A stretch of 64,000 nucleotides of DNA from UBA6168 sp041741095 (GTDB lineage Bacteria > Bacteroidota > Bacteroidia > Chitinophagales > Saprospiraceae): the NCBI GenBank assembly GCA_041741095.1, contig JBGSKQ010000103.1:25890-89889 (forward strand), given 5' to 3'. Shown here piece by piece: positions 1-6,768 of the stretch; position 1 is the first letter of the stretch, and each line of letters opens with the position of its first letter. The position numbers and the translations under genes were made by a program. Under the pieces are notes generated by a model. That model made no database searches, was not told the DNA's origin, and was given only the letters and a program-made list of their open reading frames with translations.

Positions 1-87
1 ATCCAGTACTTCGCTGGAGCTCTTGCGGTAAGCCTCCTCTTTCATAAAAGGGTTGTGGGAGGAGGAGAACATGTTTCTTCTTGCCAT
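1..87 (-). CDS. N-terminal fragment of a protein, possibly Bax inhibitor-1/YccA-like
   Basis: An open frame of 29 codons starts with ATG at 87 on the minus strand and runs off the left edge. It begins MARRNMFSSSHNPFMKEEAY, a Ser/Asn/Pro-rich start that resembles the cytoplasmic tail before the first membrane helix of bacterial Bax-inhibitor-1/YccA proteins. That family call is a guess from 29 residues. The gene follows paaJ by 71 bases on the same strand, so it could be read from the same transcript, but nothing seen ties it to phenylacetate metabolism. Confidence 0.55.
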   Translation of the reverse strand, partial: MARRNMFSSSHNPFMKEEAYRKSSSEVLD

Positions 88-158
88 AATGGTGAATATT
101 TTGGTGATGAAATTTTTGATAAAGAAACAATTTTTTGTCCAAATAGGTCTATAATTTT

Positions 159-1373
159 TCAAACCCGCTCCAAAATCGTTGCATACCCTTGTCCCACCCC
201 GATGCACATGGTGACCAGCGCAAAACGCTTTTGTTGTTTGTGTAATTCCAGGGCTGCTGTATGCAAAATCCTGGTGCCCGACATACCAAGCGGATGGCCA
301 ATGGCAATGGCACCGCCATTCGGATTCAGCCGTGGATCATCGTCGGCGATGCCCCAGGTTCGGGTGCATGCGAGCGCTTGTGCAGCGAAGGCTTCGTTCA
401 GTTCGATGATATCTATGTCGGCCAGTTTCAGTCCGGCCCTTTGCAGGGCTTTTTCGCTGGCTGGTACTGGCCCAATGCCCATTATTCTTGGCTCCACGCC
501 TGCCACTCCCGTCGCTACGATTCGGGCAAGGGGTTTTAAATTGTATTGATTGATGGCATGTTCAGAAGCAATCAGCATCGCAGCTGCCCCGTCGTTCAGG
601 CCGGAGGAATTGCCGGCAGTAACCGAGCCGCCATCTTCGGCCTTTTTAAAAGCGGGCCGCAGCTTTGCCAACACCTCCCAAGTCGAGCTGGGCTTGATGA
701 ATTCGTCATTTTCAAAAAAAACAGGATCGCCTTTGCGCTGTGGAATGGGTACTGGCGTTATTTCTTCCGCCAAACGCCCACTGGCCTGAGCCTTTGAGGC
801 TTTCATTTGCGACCAATAGGCAAATTTATCCTGATCCTCCCTGCTTATTTTATGCAAGGCAGCCAAGTTTTCGGCTGTATTGCCCATGCCGTCAGTGCCG
901 TAGAGCGCCTGCATCCTGGGGTTGATAAAGCGCCATCCGAAACTGCTGTCGTGCATTTCTGCATCCCGCCCGAATGGTTGCGATACTTTTGAAATCACCC
1001 AAGGGCCACGTGTCATTTGTTCAACACCGCCGGCTATGAGCAAATCCCCGTTGCCAGTCTGTATGACACGGCTGGCATGTATGACCGCAGCCATGCCCGA
1101 CGAGCAAAGGCGGTTCACCGTTTCGCCCGGTACGCTCCAAGGCAGCCCGGCCAACAAAAGGGCCATGCGTGCCACGTTGCGGTTGTCTTCGCCCGCTTGG
1201 TTGGCGCATCCCAAATAGACATCCTCGTAGGCATCTTTGGGAATATTGGGGTATTTTTCTACCAATGCTTTAATAACGTGTGCGGCCAGATCGTCGGCAC
1301 GCACCGTGGAAAGCGTTCCTTGAAAATTGCCGATGGGGGTTCGTGTGGCGTCTATGATAAAAGCGTCCTTCAT
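159..1373 (-). CDS. paaJ: acetyl-CoA acyltransferase (thiolase), 3-oxoadipyl-CoA thiolase type
   Basis: A full-length degradative thiolase of 404 residues, the usual size for the family. The acyl-accepting nucleophile is Cys90 in NRLCSSGMAAV, the NEAF motif lies near 326, the catalytic His360 is in GHPLGMSGTR, and the second catalytic Cys390 is in CIGVGQG. The N-terminus, with DATRTPIGNF and GCANQAGEDNRNVAR, is typical of the PcaF/PaaJ group, which splits 3-oxoadipyl-CoA into acetyl-CoA and succinyl-CoA. A plain FadA-type 3-ketoacyl-CoA thiolase cannot be excluded from sequence alone. It is the last of three same-strand genes (hydroxyacyl-CoA dehydrogenase, PaaI thioesterase, thiolase), and this order supports the phenylacetate reading. 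It starts 30 bases after the paaI stop codon. It acts in the cytosol. Confidence 0.85.
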   Translation of the reverse strand: MKDAFIIDATRTPIGNFQGTLSTVRADDLAAHVIKALVEKYPNIPKDAYEDVYLGCANQAGEDNRNVARMALLLAGLPWSVPGETVNRLCSSGMAAVIHASRVIQTGNGDLLIAGGVEQMTRGPWVISKVSQPFGRDAEMHDSSFGWRFINPRMQALYGTDGMGNTAENLAALHKISREDQDKFAYWSQMKASKAQASGRLAEEITPVPIPQRKGDPVFFENDEFIKPSSTWEVLAKLRPAFKKAEDGGSVTAGNSSGLNDGAAAMLIASEHAINQYNLKPLARIVATGVAGVEPRIMGIGPVPASEKALQRAGLKLADIDIIELNEAFAAQALACTRTWGIADDDPRLNPNGGAIAIGHPLGMSGTRILHTAALELHKQQKRFALVTMCIGVGQGYATILERV

Positions 1374-1403
1374 TTTATTTTTTGATTTGTTTCAAATTTA
1401 AAA

Positions 1404-1838
1404 TCAAAGCTCCCAATCCCTGCTCGTCCGGTAAACAATCCCTTTGAACAAGGCCACTACCTTCTCCTCTTGGTTCTTCACCATCACCCGATAGTTTCCG
1501 ATTTTGTGCGAAAGGTTTTCCTCTTCGGCAATGGCGGTCAGCACATCGCCCTCTTTCACTTTTTCGGTATGGGAAATAGAAGTTTCGATGGAAACAGCCT
1601 GGCGACCATGAGAGTTGGAGGCAAAGGCGAGGGCGCTGTCGGCTAAGGAAAAAGTAATGCCGCCGTGGGCAATGCCGAATCCGTTGAGCATTTCTTTGCG
1701 GACGGTCATTTTGAGAACAGAACACCCCGCATCATCTTCCACCCGTTCGATGCCAAGCCAAAGGCTGAACGGGTCGTTGAAGTACATTTTGTCCACCACT
1801 TTAGTGGCGAGTTCTTTTTTGGTCATTTTAAATGTCAT
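1404..1838 (-). CDS. paaI: hotdog-fold acyl-CoA thioesterase PaaI
   Basis: A 144-residue single hotdog domain. The signature HGG at 58-60 followed by ITFSLADSALAF places the catalytic Asp at 67, as in the PaaI subfamily, which hydrolyses ring-hydroxylated phenylacetyl-CoA and related thioesters to free CoA trapped in dead-end products. ATG codons at 1838 and 1826 are both possible starts; the first was kept. The gene sits between the dehydrogenase and thiolase genes of the same transcript. The space before it is filled by short direct repeats that run into its first codons. The substrate is inferred from context, since PaaI-like enzymes are broad. Confidence 0.85.
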   Translation of the reverse strand: MTFKMTKKELATKVVDKMYFNDPFSLWLGIERVEDDAGCSVLKMTVRKEMLNGFGIAHGGITFSLADSALAFASNSHGRQAVSIETSISHTEKVKEGDVLTAIAEEENLSHKIGNYRVMVKNQEEKVVALFKGIVYRTSRDWEL

Positions 1839-1878
1839 TAGGTCAATTGGTCATTTGTCATTGGGTCATTTTAGTTAG
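1836..1878 (+). repeat. short direct repeats of a GTCATT word between paaH and paaI
   Basis: The plus strand reads a run of GTCATT/GTCAAT words every 7 to 12 bases (GTCATTAG, GTCAATTG, GTCATTT, GTCATTGG, GTCATTTT). It covers most of the 65-base gap between the two paa genes and touches the paaI start codon. It looks like a degenerate short-period repeat related in style to the reiterated-word hairpins elsewhere in the window. Confidence 0.7.
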
Positions 1879-1903
1879 CACGTCGAAGCAAGAAGGCTTG
1901 TTT

Positions 1904-3061
1904 TCAATAAAAGGTTTTTCCTTCCCTGGCCATTTTGCGCAGCAAAGGGCTACAGCGGTAGCGGTCTTCCAGGTACTCGGCATGAAGGCGATCCATTGTG
2001 TCCACGCAATGCTGGATGCCCTTTTCATCGGCCCAGCGCAAGAGGCCCTTTGGGTAATTGACTCCGGTGGTCATGGCGGTGTCAATGTCGTCACGGGAGG
2101 CAATGTTGAGATAAAGCGCATCGGCAGCCTCGTTGATAAGCATGACGACGATGCGCCAAACGATATTATTTCCCAATTCCTGATCTTTGGTTGGAAAGGG
2201 CTGTTCGGCATTTTCAGCATAATCATAATAGCCCCGGCCCGATTTCCTGCCCAGCCAACCAGCTTCCGACAATCTTTTTTGGGCAAAAGCAGGCTTATAG
2301 CGGGGATCGTAGTAAAAAGATCTGAACACTGTTTCCGTCACGGTGTAGTTGACGTCGTTTCCAATAAAATCCATCAGCGTAAATGGCCCCATGCGGAAGC
2401 CGCCCAATTCTGTCATCGCCCAATCAATGGTAGCAATATCTGCCAAGCCTTCTTCCAAAATCCGTAGCGCTTCACCATAAAATGGCCTTGCTACCCGGTT
2501 CACGATGAAACCAGGAGTGTCCTTGGCCAAAACGGCCAGTTTTCCCCAACTTTCAATCAGTTTTCTGGACTGATTTGTTATTTCAACTTGGGTTTGGATA
2601 GCGGGGATTATCTCCACCAATTTCATCAGTGGGGCGGGGTTGAAAAAATGAACACCGATGACCCGGCCAGGATTTTGGCAGGCGGCGGCAATGGCCGTTA
2701 CTGAAAGGGAAGAAGTATTGGTGGCGAGGATACAGCTATTATTTACGATGCTTTCGAGTTCGGAAAAAACCGATTTTTTGATGTTCAAATCCTCGACAAT
2801 GGCCTCGACGACGAGGCCGCATTCGGCGAAGGCCGACAAATTATCCACAAAATAAACCCTTCCGAAAATGGCCTTGGCCGAGCGGTCGTCTATTTTGCCT
2901 TTGGCTGCGAGCTTGTTGAGGGTATTCAGCAGGCTGGTTTTTGCTTTTTCCAAAGCGGCGGGGTTGCTGTCATAAATCAGAGTTTCATGCCCTGCTGTGG
3001 CGGCGACCTGTGCAATGCCGCTGCCCATAGAGCCGCTGCCGATGATGCCGATTTTAAACAT
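1904..3061 (-). CDS. paaH: 3-hydroxyacyl-CoA dehydrogenase, PaaH type
   Basis: A 385-residue NAD-dependent 3-hydroxyacyl-CoA dehydrogenase. The Rossmann glycine motif GIIGSGSMGSG lies at 5-15, the catalytic His138 is in VHFFNPAPLMKLVEI with its partner Glu150, and Asn188 follows in the usual position. A first 3HCDH C-terminal domain follows at about 184-280 and a shorter second one runs to the end. It is shorter than the roughly 475-500 residues of proteobacterial PaaH. It would oxidise 3-hydroxyadipyl-CoA to 3-oxoadipyl-CoA just before the thiolase step. It is the first gene of the minus-strand paa transcript and has a TACTTTTG promoter element 26 bases upstream. A general fatty-acid beta-oxidation role (FadB2-like) is the alternative. 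Confidence 0.85.
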   Translation of the reverse strand: MFKIGIIGSGSMGSGIAQVAATAGHETLIYDSNPAALEKAKTSLLNTLNKLAAKGKIDDRSAKAIFGRVYFVDNLSAFAECGLVVEAIVEDLNIKKSVFSELESIVNNSCILATNTSSLSVTAIAAACQNPGRVIGVHFFNPAPLMKLVEIIPAIQTQVEITNQSRKLIESWGKLAVLAKDTPGFIVNRVARPFYGEALRILEEGLADIATIDWAMTELGGFRMGPFTLMDFIGNDVNYTVTETVFRSFYYDPRYKPAFAQKRLSEAGWLGRKSGRGYYDYAENAEQPFPTKDQELGNNIVWRIVVMLINEAADALYLNIASRDDIDTAMTTGVNYPKGLLRWADEKGIQHCVDTMDRLHAEYLEDRYRCSPLLRKMAREGKTFY

Positions 3062-3086
3062 AAAATGATTGATTGGTTAGGAGCGT

Positions 3087-3094
3087 CAAAAGTA
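3087..3094 (-). promoter_or_regulatory. -7 promoter element for paaH
   Basis: TACTTTTG on the minus strand matches the Bacteroidetes -7 consensus TAnnTTTG exactly and lies 26 bases before the paaH ATG. No clear -33 TTG box was found at the usual distance, and that space is occupied by a terminator hairpin. The leader would be about 20 bases long. Confidence 0.5.
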
Positions 3095-3099
3095 AATAG

Positions 3100-3132
3100 A
3101 AAAGCCCACCTTCGACAGAAGGCAGGCTTTTT
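3100..3132 (-). terminator. hairpin terminator after the DUF3078 gene
   Basis: A nested stem AAAAGCC..CCTTC, loop GACA, GAAGG..GGCTTTTT is symmetrical and can act on either strand. On the minus strand it ends the 3205-4197 gene and lies directly before the paaH promoter element, so the two transcription units are separated within about 40 bases. Confidence 0.75.
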
Positions 3133-3204
3133 CAAAATAGTGTTTCAGGTAGTATTTACTCAAGGGGATTTTAACAAAAGTGCTTATCGGAAAATGTCCA
3201 GCTA

Positions 3205-4197
3205 CTATTTTTTCGTGGCAAATGCATACGACAAGCCAATCAGAAAATAGGTCTGGATTTTATTGTCATCAAAATCTTCCAGGTTGCCTGTATAAGGATC
3301 GGCAGCGCTAGCGGCAAAGTTGAAAGCCTCTTGTTTGTTGCCACGAAGGCCAATGTCCACACCAATGCCGATGCCTTTGACGGCAGTGCTAAAGCTGTTG
3401 ACCCAGGTCCAGTTGGAAAAGTCAATGTTTTTGTAGCTCAAAAATGCCGACAAGTTGGATTTCCAGGAAATGCCTTTCGCAATGGCCCTTGTATAATCTG
3501 CCACCACTTTACAGCCCAACGAAGATTCATAATCGAATTCAGAATCAGCAAATACGAAGTTGTAGTTCAATGGGTGAAATACAACTACCAAGTCGGTAAT
3601 CGGCGTCCAGGTTGCCCCAACTCCGATGTCCAGGTAGCCAGGATTGTTGAATTTGCTATCCAAAATTGACGTCCTGTACTCGCCAAGTGTTGAAAGGGCC
3701 AGTTTTTCGTTCAATTTGTAACCAAACAGAGAAACAACGTTGAAGGCGTCGGCAGTGACCGAAAACGTATCGCTCTTTACATCGTCGTCTTTATTGTCAA
3801 ACCTCAGCCAGCCCAAGGTTAAATTGGCCCCATTGCGCCAGAAATATTTTTTCTGCTGAAGGTTGGCGAAGGCATTGGACGTAAGCCCGATTGTAAAAGC
3901 AGTTGTGTTTGCACTTGATTTGGAAAACCAATCATTAAACTGGGCAAAATTCAACCCTACGTTTCCCAATGCGCCCACATCCCAGCGGGGATAGGGGGTG
4001 AGCTTGTCGGTCAGGCCGGCGATGTCTGCCTTGAGGGCTTCCACTTGCCCGCTCAGGTCTTTCAATTGTGGCTCAAGCGTTGAAAGCTCCTGTTCTTTTT
4101 GGGCTTTTTGAACTTGCATTTCTTCTACTGTCTGTGCATACAATGGAAGGCAAAATAGAAGGGAGAGGAGAAAAAAGAGGGTAATGTTTTTGTTCAT
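3205..4197 (-). CDS. DUF3078-like outer-membrane beta-barrel protein
   Basis: A 330-residue exported protein. Residues 1-21 are a signal peptide ending LPLYAQ. Residues 22-65 form a charged, heptad-like coiled coil (VEEMQVQKAQKEQELSTLE). From about 70 onward there is WDVGALGNVGLNFAQFNDWF and then alternating polar/aromatic strands typical of outer-membrane barrels, ending in the aromatic strand YFLIGLSYAF. The WxxG...GLNFxQ...W pattern is that of the Bacteroidetes DUF3078 family, whose function is unknown. The N-terminal coiled coil is an addition to the plain barrel and could tether the protein to peptidoglycan or make trimers; that is inference. It is transcribed on the minus strand after the MscS-like gene with a 130-base gap. 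Confidence 0.7.
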   Translation of the reverse strand: MNKNITLFFLLSLLFCLPLYAQTVEEMQVQKAQKEQELSTLEPQLKDLSGQVEALKADIAGLTDKLTPYPRWDVGALGNVGLNFAQFNDWFSKSSANTTAFTIGLTSNAFANLQQKKYFWRNGANLTLGWLRFDNKDDDVKSDTFSVTADAFNVVSLFGYKLNEKLALSTLGEYRTSILDSKFNNPGYLDIGVGATWTPITDLVVVFHPLNYNFVFADSEFDYESSLGCKVVADYTRAIAKGISWKSNLSAFLSYKNIDFSNWTWVNSFSTAVKGIGIGVDIGLRGNKQEAFNFAASAADPYTGNLEDFDDNKIQTYFLIGLSYAFATKK

Positions 4198-4327
4198 TTT
4201 GTAATTTTTTCGACGTTAAACAAAAGAAATATATGGCCATGAAAGGCAAAGCCGTAAGGCTCGATCTACCCTTCCGTGGACTTGTGGCCGTAAAGATAAT
4301 ACTGGGATTGATTTCCAAAAATGCCGC

Positions 4328-5149
4328 TTACTTAAGCTGCCTTTCGTTGGAAAAAATTTCCACCTTCTCTGACGTCAATTTCTTTAAAGGTATCACAATT
4401 ATTTTTCCGTCGCCTTGCAAGGTGAGCGAAGTGCTGTCTATGGCGATGACCCTGCCCGTGCTGCCGTCAATGGCGATGTAATCGCCAATTTTCACCTTGT
4501 TTTTGCTGTAAAATGAGGCCAGGAAATTGGCCATCGTGTCTTTGGAAGCAAAGCCGTAGCCAATGGCAAAAGCCAATAAGACTCCGCCCAGGATGACGGT
4601 CAGGTTGGAAGTAATGAGGGAAGTTTCGATGCTGGCCTGTGCCAGGGCGCTGATGGTGAGGGTGAGAAAAATCAGGTAAAAAACAAAATTGGCAATGACT
4701 TTTGCGGAGGGAATGCCAAGGGCATTGCAAGTGGCCAGCACGATATTTTTCACGAATTCAGCCAAATAAATGCCCAATACAAAAAGAACCAGGGCGGACA
4801 GCAAACGTGGCAGGTAGGCTATCAAATCGCTCACCATTTGCGATACGATAGGCATGCCCAGCACATCCGTGGCGGCCATGATAAAGATTAGCATCAACAC
4901 GTAATAAACCAATTTGGCCAGGAACACACTGAGCTTGATTTTCAGGTTGGACTTTTGGGCGAATTCTGTCTGGTTGATTTTTTCGCCCAGCTTATCAACA
5001 TTGATGGTGGCAAAAACTTTTTCCAGGGCCTTTCCAACGATTTTTGAAATGATAAAACCAATGATAAGGATGACAAAAGCGCCAACGATATTGGGAAGGG
5101 CAGAAGCGAATTTGGCAAGGACTTGTTTAACGATGTCTAAGATTTCCAT
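4328..5149 (-). CDS. small mechanosensitive ion channel, MscS family
   Basis: A 273-residue inner-membrane protein. It starts with an amphipathic stretch and a hydrophobic helix at 18-40 of the 'conserved TM helix' type (IVGAFVILIIGFIISKIVGK). Further membrane segments lie at about 73-95, 110-132 and 145-170. The Gly/Ala-rich pore helix is at about 185-200 (GGVLLAFAIGYGFASKD), and a short beta domain follows (KVKIGDYIAIDG...GRVIAIDSTSLTLQGDG...IPLKKL). It lacks the long C-terminal cytoplasmic cage of E. coli MscS. Such proteins open under membrane tension to release osmolytes. It lies 96 bases downstream of the small gene that follows the sigma factor and may be part of that transcript. Confidence 0.85.
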   Translation of the reverse strand: MEILDIVKQVLAKFASALPNIVGAFVILIIGFIISKIVGKALEKVFATINVDKLGEKINQTEFAQKSNLKIKLSVFLAKLVYYVLMLIFIMAATDVLGMPIVSQMVSDLIAYLPRLLSALVLFVLGIYLAEFVKNIVLATCNALGIPSAKVIANFVFYLIFLTLTISALAQASIETSLITSNLTVILGGVLLAFAIGYGFASKDTMANFLASFYSKNKVKIGDYIAIDGSTGRVIAIDSTSLTLQGDGKIIVIPLKKLTSEKVEIFSNERQLK

Positions 5150-5245
5150 GTGATGTTTTGGTTGAAAAAAACTAAATTTTCTAATAATCTTTTATAAACC
5201 AATATTTTATACAAAAAAAATTACTTCTATTGATGCCCTAAGCGG

Positions 5246-5545
5246 TCAGGGCAATTGCTCTCCATCATTGCCGCTGCCACCGATGCCCGGAGCTGCTTCG
5301 TCGGCATCCATGCTGGGGTCACCCGAAGGCAGTTCCTCTTTGGCGACTTGATCCAATTCCTGGATCGTGCCTCCCAAGGTGAGGATGAACATCTCAAAAA
5401 CCTTTGGGATGTACAATTCCATGGCCTGCCCCAAAATGGAGAGTATTTGTAGGCTGCCAAAGACGTTTTGCTCTATCTCCGGCGGCACCGGGAACAGCAT
5501 CTCGTCTTCTTCCAGCAGTTGTTTGAAACTATTGGCAGTGTTCAT
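5246..5545 (-). CDS. small acidic protein downstream of an ECF sigma factor
   Basis: A 99-residue protein that I do not recognise. Residues 1-25 are acidic, 28-60 form a strongly hydrophobic or amphipathic helix (SLQILSILGQAMELYIPKVF), and the tail from about 66 is rich in Asp, Glu, Gly and Pro and probably disordered. Its ATG lies 11 bases after the sigma factor stop codon, so the two are almost certainly co-transcribed and perhaps co-translated. Position suggests a regulator or partner of the sigma factor, but no zinc-binding anti-sigma motif or clear membrane anchor is present, so no function is assigned. A short GC-rich hairpin overlaps its stop codon. Confidence 0.65.
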   Translation of the reverse strand: MNTANSFKQLLEEDEMLFPVPPEIEQNVFGSLQILSILGQAMELYIPKVFEMFILTLGGTIQELDQVAKEELPSGDPSMDADEAAPGIGGSGNDGEQLP

Positions 5546-5556
5546 AATCCAATGCT

Positions 5557-6129
5557 TTAAATCTCCGGGTACATTTTTTTGTACACCAGTTGGGCCTTGT
5601 GCTTGGCCCGTTTGATTTTCATTTTAACTGCGCTCTCCGTTTTGTCCAAAATGGCGGCGATTTCCTTGATCTGCAAATCGTCCTGATATTTCATCAATAA
5701 AATAGCTTTGTCATCTATCGGAATTTGTTCAAGAACTTCCCTTAGTCGGTTGGCCTCCATCGTCAACAGGGCTTCATCGTGTACTTCCTCTTCAATGTCC
5801 GGCAGTTTTTCCATGTCGTCGTTGAAGAGGTTGCCCATTTTTTTCTTCCGCCTAAGTATGTCAATACAATAATTATAAGTGATGGAATAAACCCAAGTTG
5901 AAAACTTTGCATGCTCGGCAAACTGTCCGAGGTTCATAAATATTTTCAGGAAAATGTCCTGCATGGCATCCCTTGCCAGATGTTCCTCTTTCAGTAGGGA
6001 AATACATTTGGCGTACACCTTGCCGGAATACCGTCGGTACAGCAACGAGAAATGCTGGGGGTCTTTTGACTCCAGGTATTTCCGTATTAGTATTATGTCC
6101 TGTTCTTTTGCTTGGCTGTCAGTGACCAT
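5557..6129 (-). CDS. ECF-type RNA polymerase sigma-70 factor
   Basis: A 190-residue group IV sigma factor. Region 2 spans about 22-95, with FSLLYRRYSGKVYAKC, the DAMQDIFLKIF core-binding stretch and the -10 reading helix FSTWVYSITYNYCIDILRR. Region 4 is at about 125-180 with a helix-turn-helix (LQIKEIAAILDKTESAVKMK). The two are joined by an acidic linker. The sigma-1.1 and region 3 domains are absent, as usual for ECF factors. It probably directs an envelope or stress regulon, judging by its downstream neighbours: a small acidic protein 11 bases away and then an MscS-like channel. Its own target promoters are not visible in the window. Confidence 0.9.
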   Translation of the reverse strand: MVTDSQAKEQDIILIRKYLESKDPQHFSLLYRRYSGKVYAKCISLLKEEHLARDAMQDIFLKIFMNLGQFAEHAKFSTWVYSITYNYCIDILRRKKKMGNLFNDDMEKLPDIEEEVHDEALLTMEANRLREVLEQIPIDDKAILLMKYQDDLQIKEIAAILDKTESAVKMKIKRAKHKAQLVYKKMYPEI

Positions 6130-6406
6130 TCAAAAAAAAGTAGTGTACCTAAAATACGGCGTCCCTTCTTGTAATGCCAGCAATTGGGCCGACATAAATC
6201 AAGTTGGTTGCAAGCCATTGATTAATAGCTTGTTACTGAAGGTAACAGGCACATTTTGTCCACGAAAATAGGAAAAATAAGATTTTGCGGAGGGGTTTAT
6301 AGAGTTATGACGACAAAACTATTGTTGAGGAACGCTTCTGGCGGAACTTTTTTTGATTTTTGCCAAATCATTCCTGATTTGCCTTCAAAATATTTGAAAA
6401 ACAGGC

Positions 6407-6541
6407 AAAAAAAAAGAGGCAGCGCTTTTAGCACTACCTCAGCCCTAACCAAATAAAACCAAATTATTTCTCTTTATTGTGGCCTCCAAATAAAAATTTG
6501 AAGGAGGTATATCGCTTGGTGTAAAAACTACCTTTAGTTTG
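6407..6541 (-). ncRNA. candidate small RNA, 6S-like rod possible
   Basis: The 569-base gap between the sigma factor gene and the peptidase gene carries no convincing coding frame but has a complete small transcription unit on the minus strand. A TACCTTTG promoter element lies at 6548-6555. The transcript would be about 135 bases and ends with an imperfect hairpin at 6416-6440 followed by nine T residues (6407-6415). Inside it a strong hairpin pairs CCTCC...CAAAT with ATTTG.GAGG (6483-6507). The 5' part AACTAAA can pair with a TTTGGTT near the 3' part, and ACCAA with TTGGT, giving a rod with an asymmetric internal bulge. That shape is compatible with a 6S RNA of the Bacteroidetes type, but family membership was not established. 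Confidence 0.5.
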
Positions 6542-6547
6542 ACATGA

Positions 6548-6580
6548 CAAAGGTAAAAATGTTTTTTAAATGATTCCCAA
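6548..6580 (-). promoter_or_regulatory. promoter of the candidate small RNA
   Basis: On the minus strand TTG (6578-6580) is followed after 22 bases by TACCTTTG (6548-6555), a near-consensus pair of Bacteroidetes -33 and -7 elements. It points leftward, away from the peptidase gene, and has no open reading frame of note downstream. Confidence 0.55.
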
Positions 6581-6768
6581 GAAAATTTTCATTTTTTTGC
6601 CACCCAACCTTTAAATTTTTTGCAGGACTTGTAAAATCTGAAATGTTTATTAGGCAGTATTTGTAAATTTTTAGAACAAAATTTTTTAAATGGTATCAAT
6701 TGAAAAATTTGTTTTTAAAAGCACGTATTTTTTACTGCTTCAATAGAAGACTATTTTTTTTGAAAATC

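Noticed and set aside
2841..2849. TTATCCACA, a perfect DnaA-box sequence
   Set aside because: It is a single box inside paaH with no cluster or AT-rich unwinding region nearby, so it is not evidence of the replication origin.
6256..6456. 66-codon frame in the gap before the M28 peptidase
   Set aside because: No homology-like features, and it overlaps the candidate small RNA terminator; composition is that of non-coding DNA.
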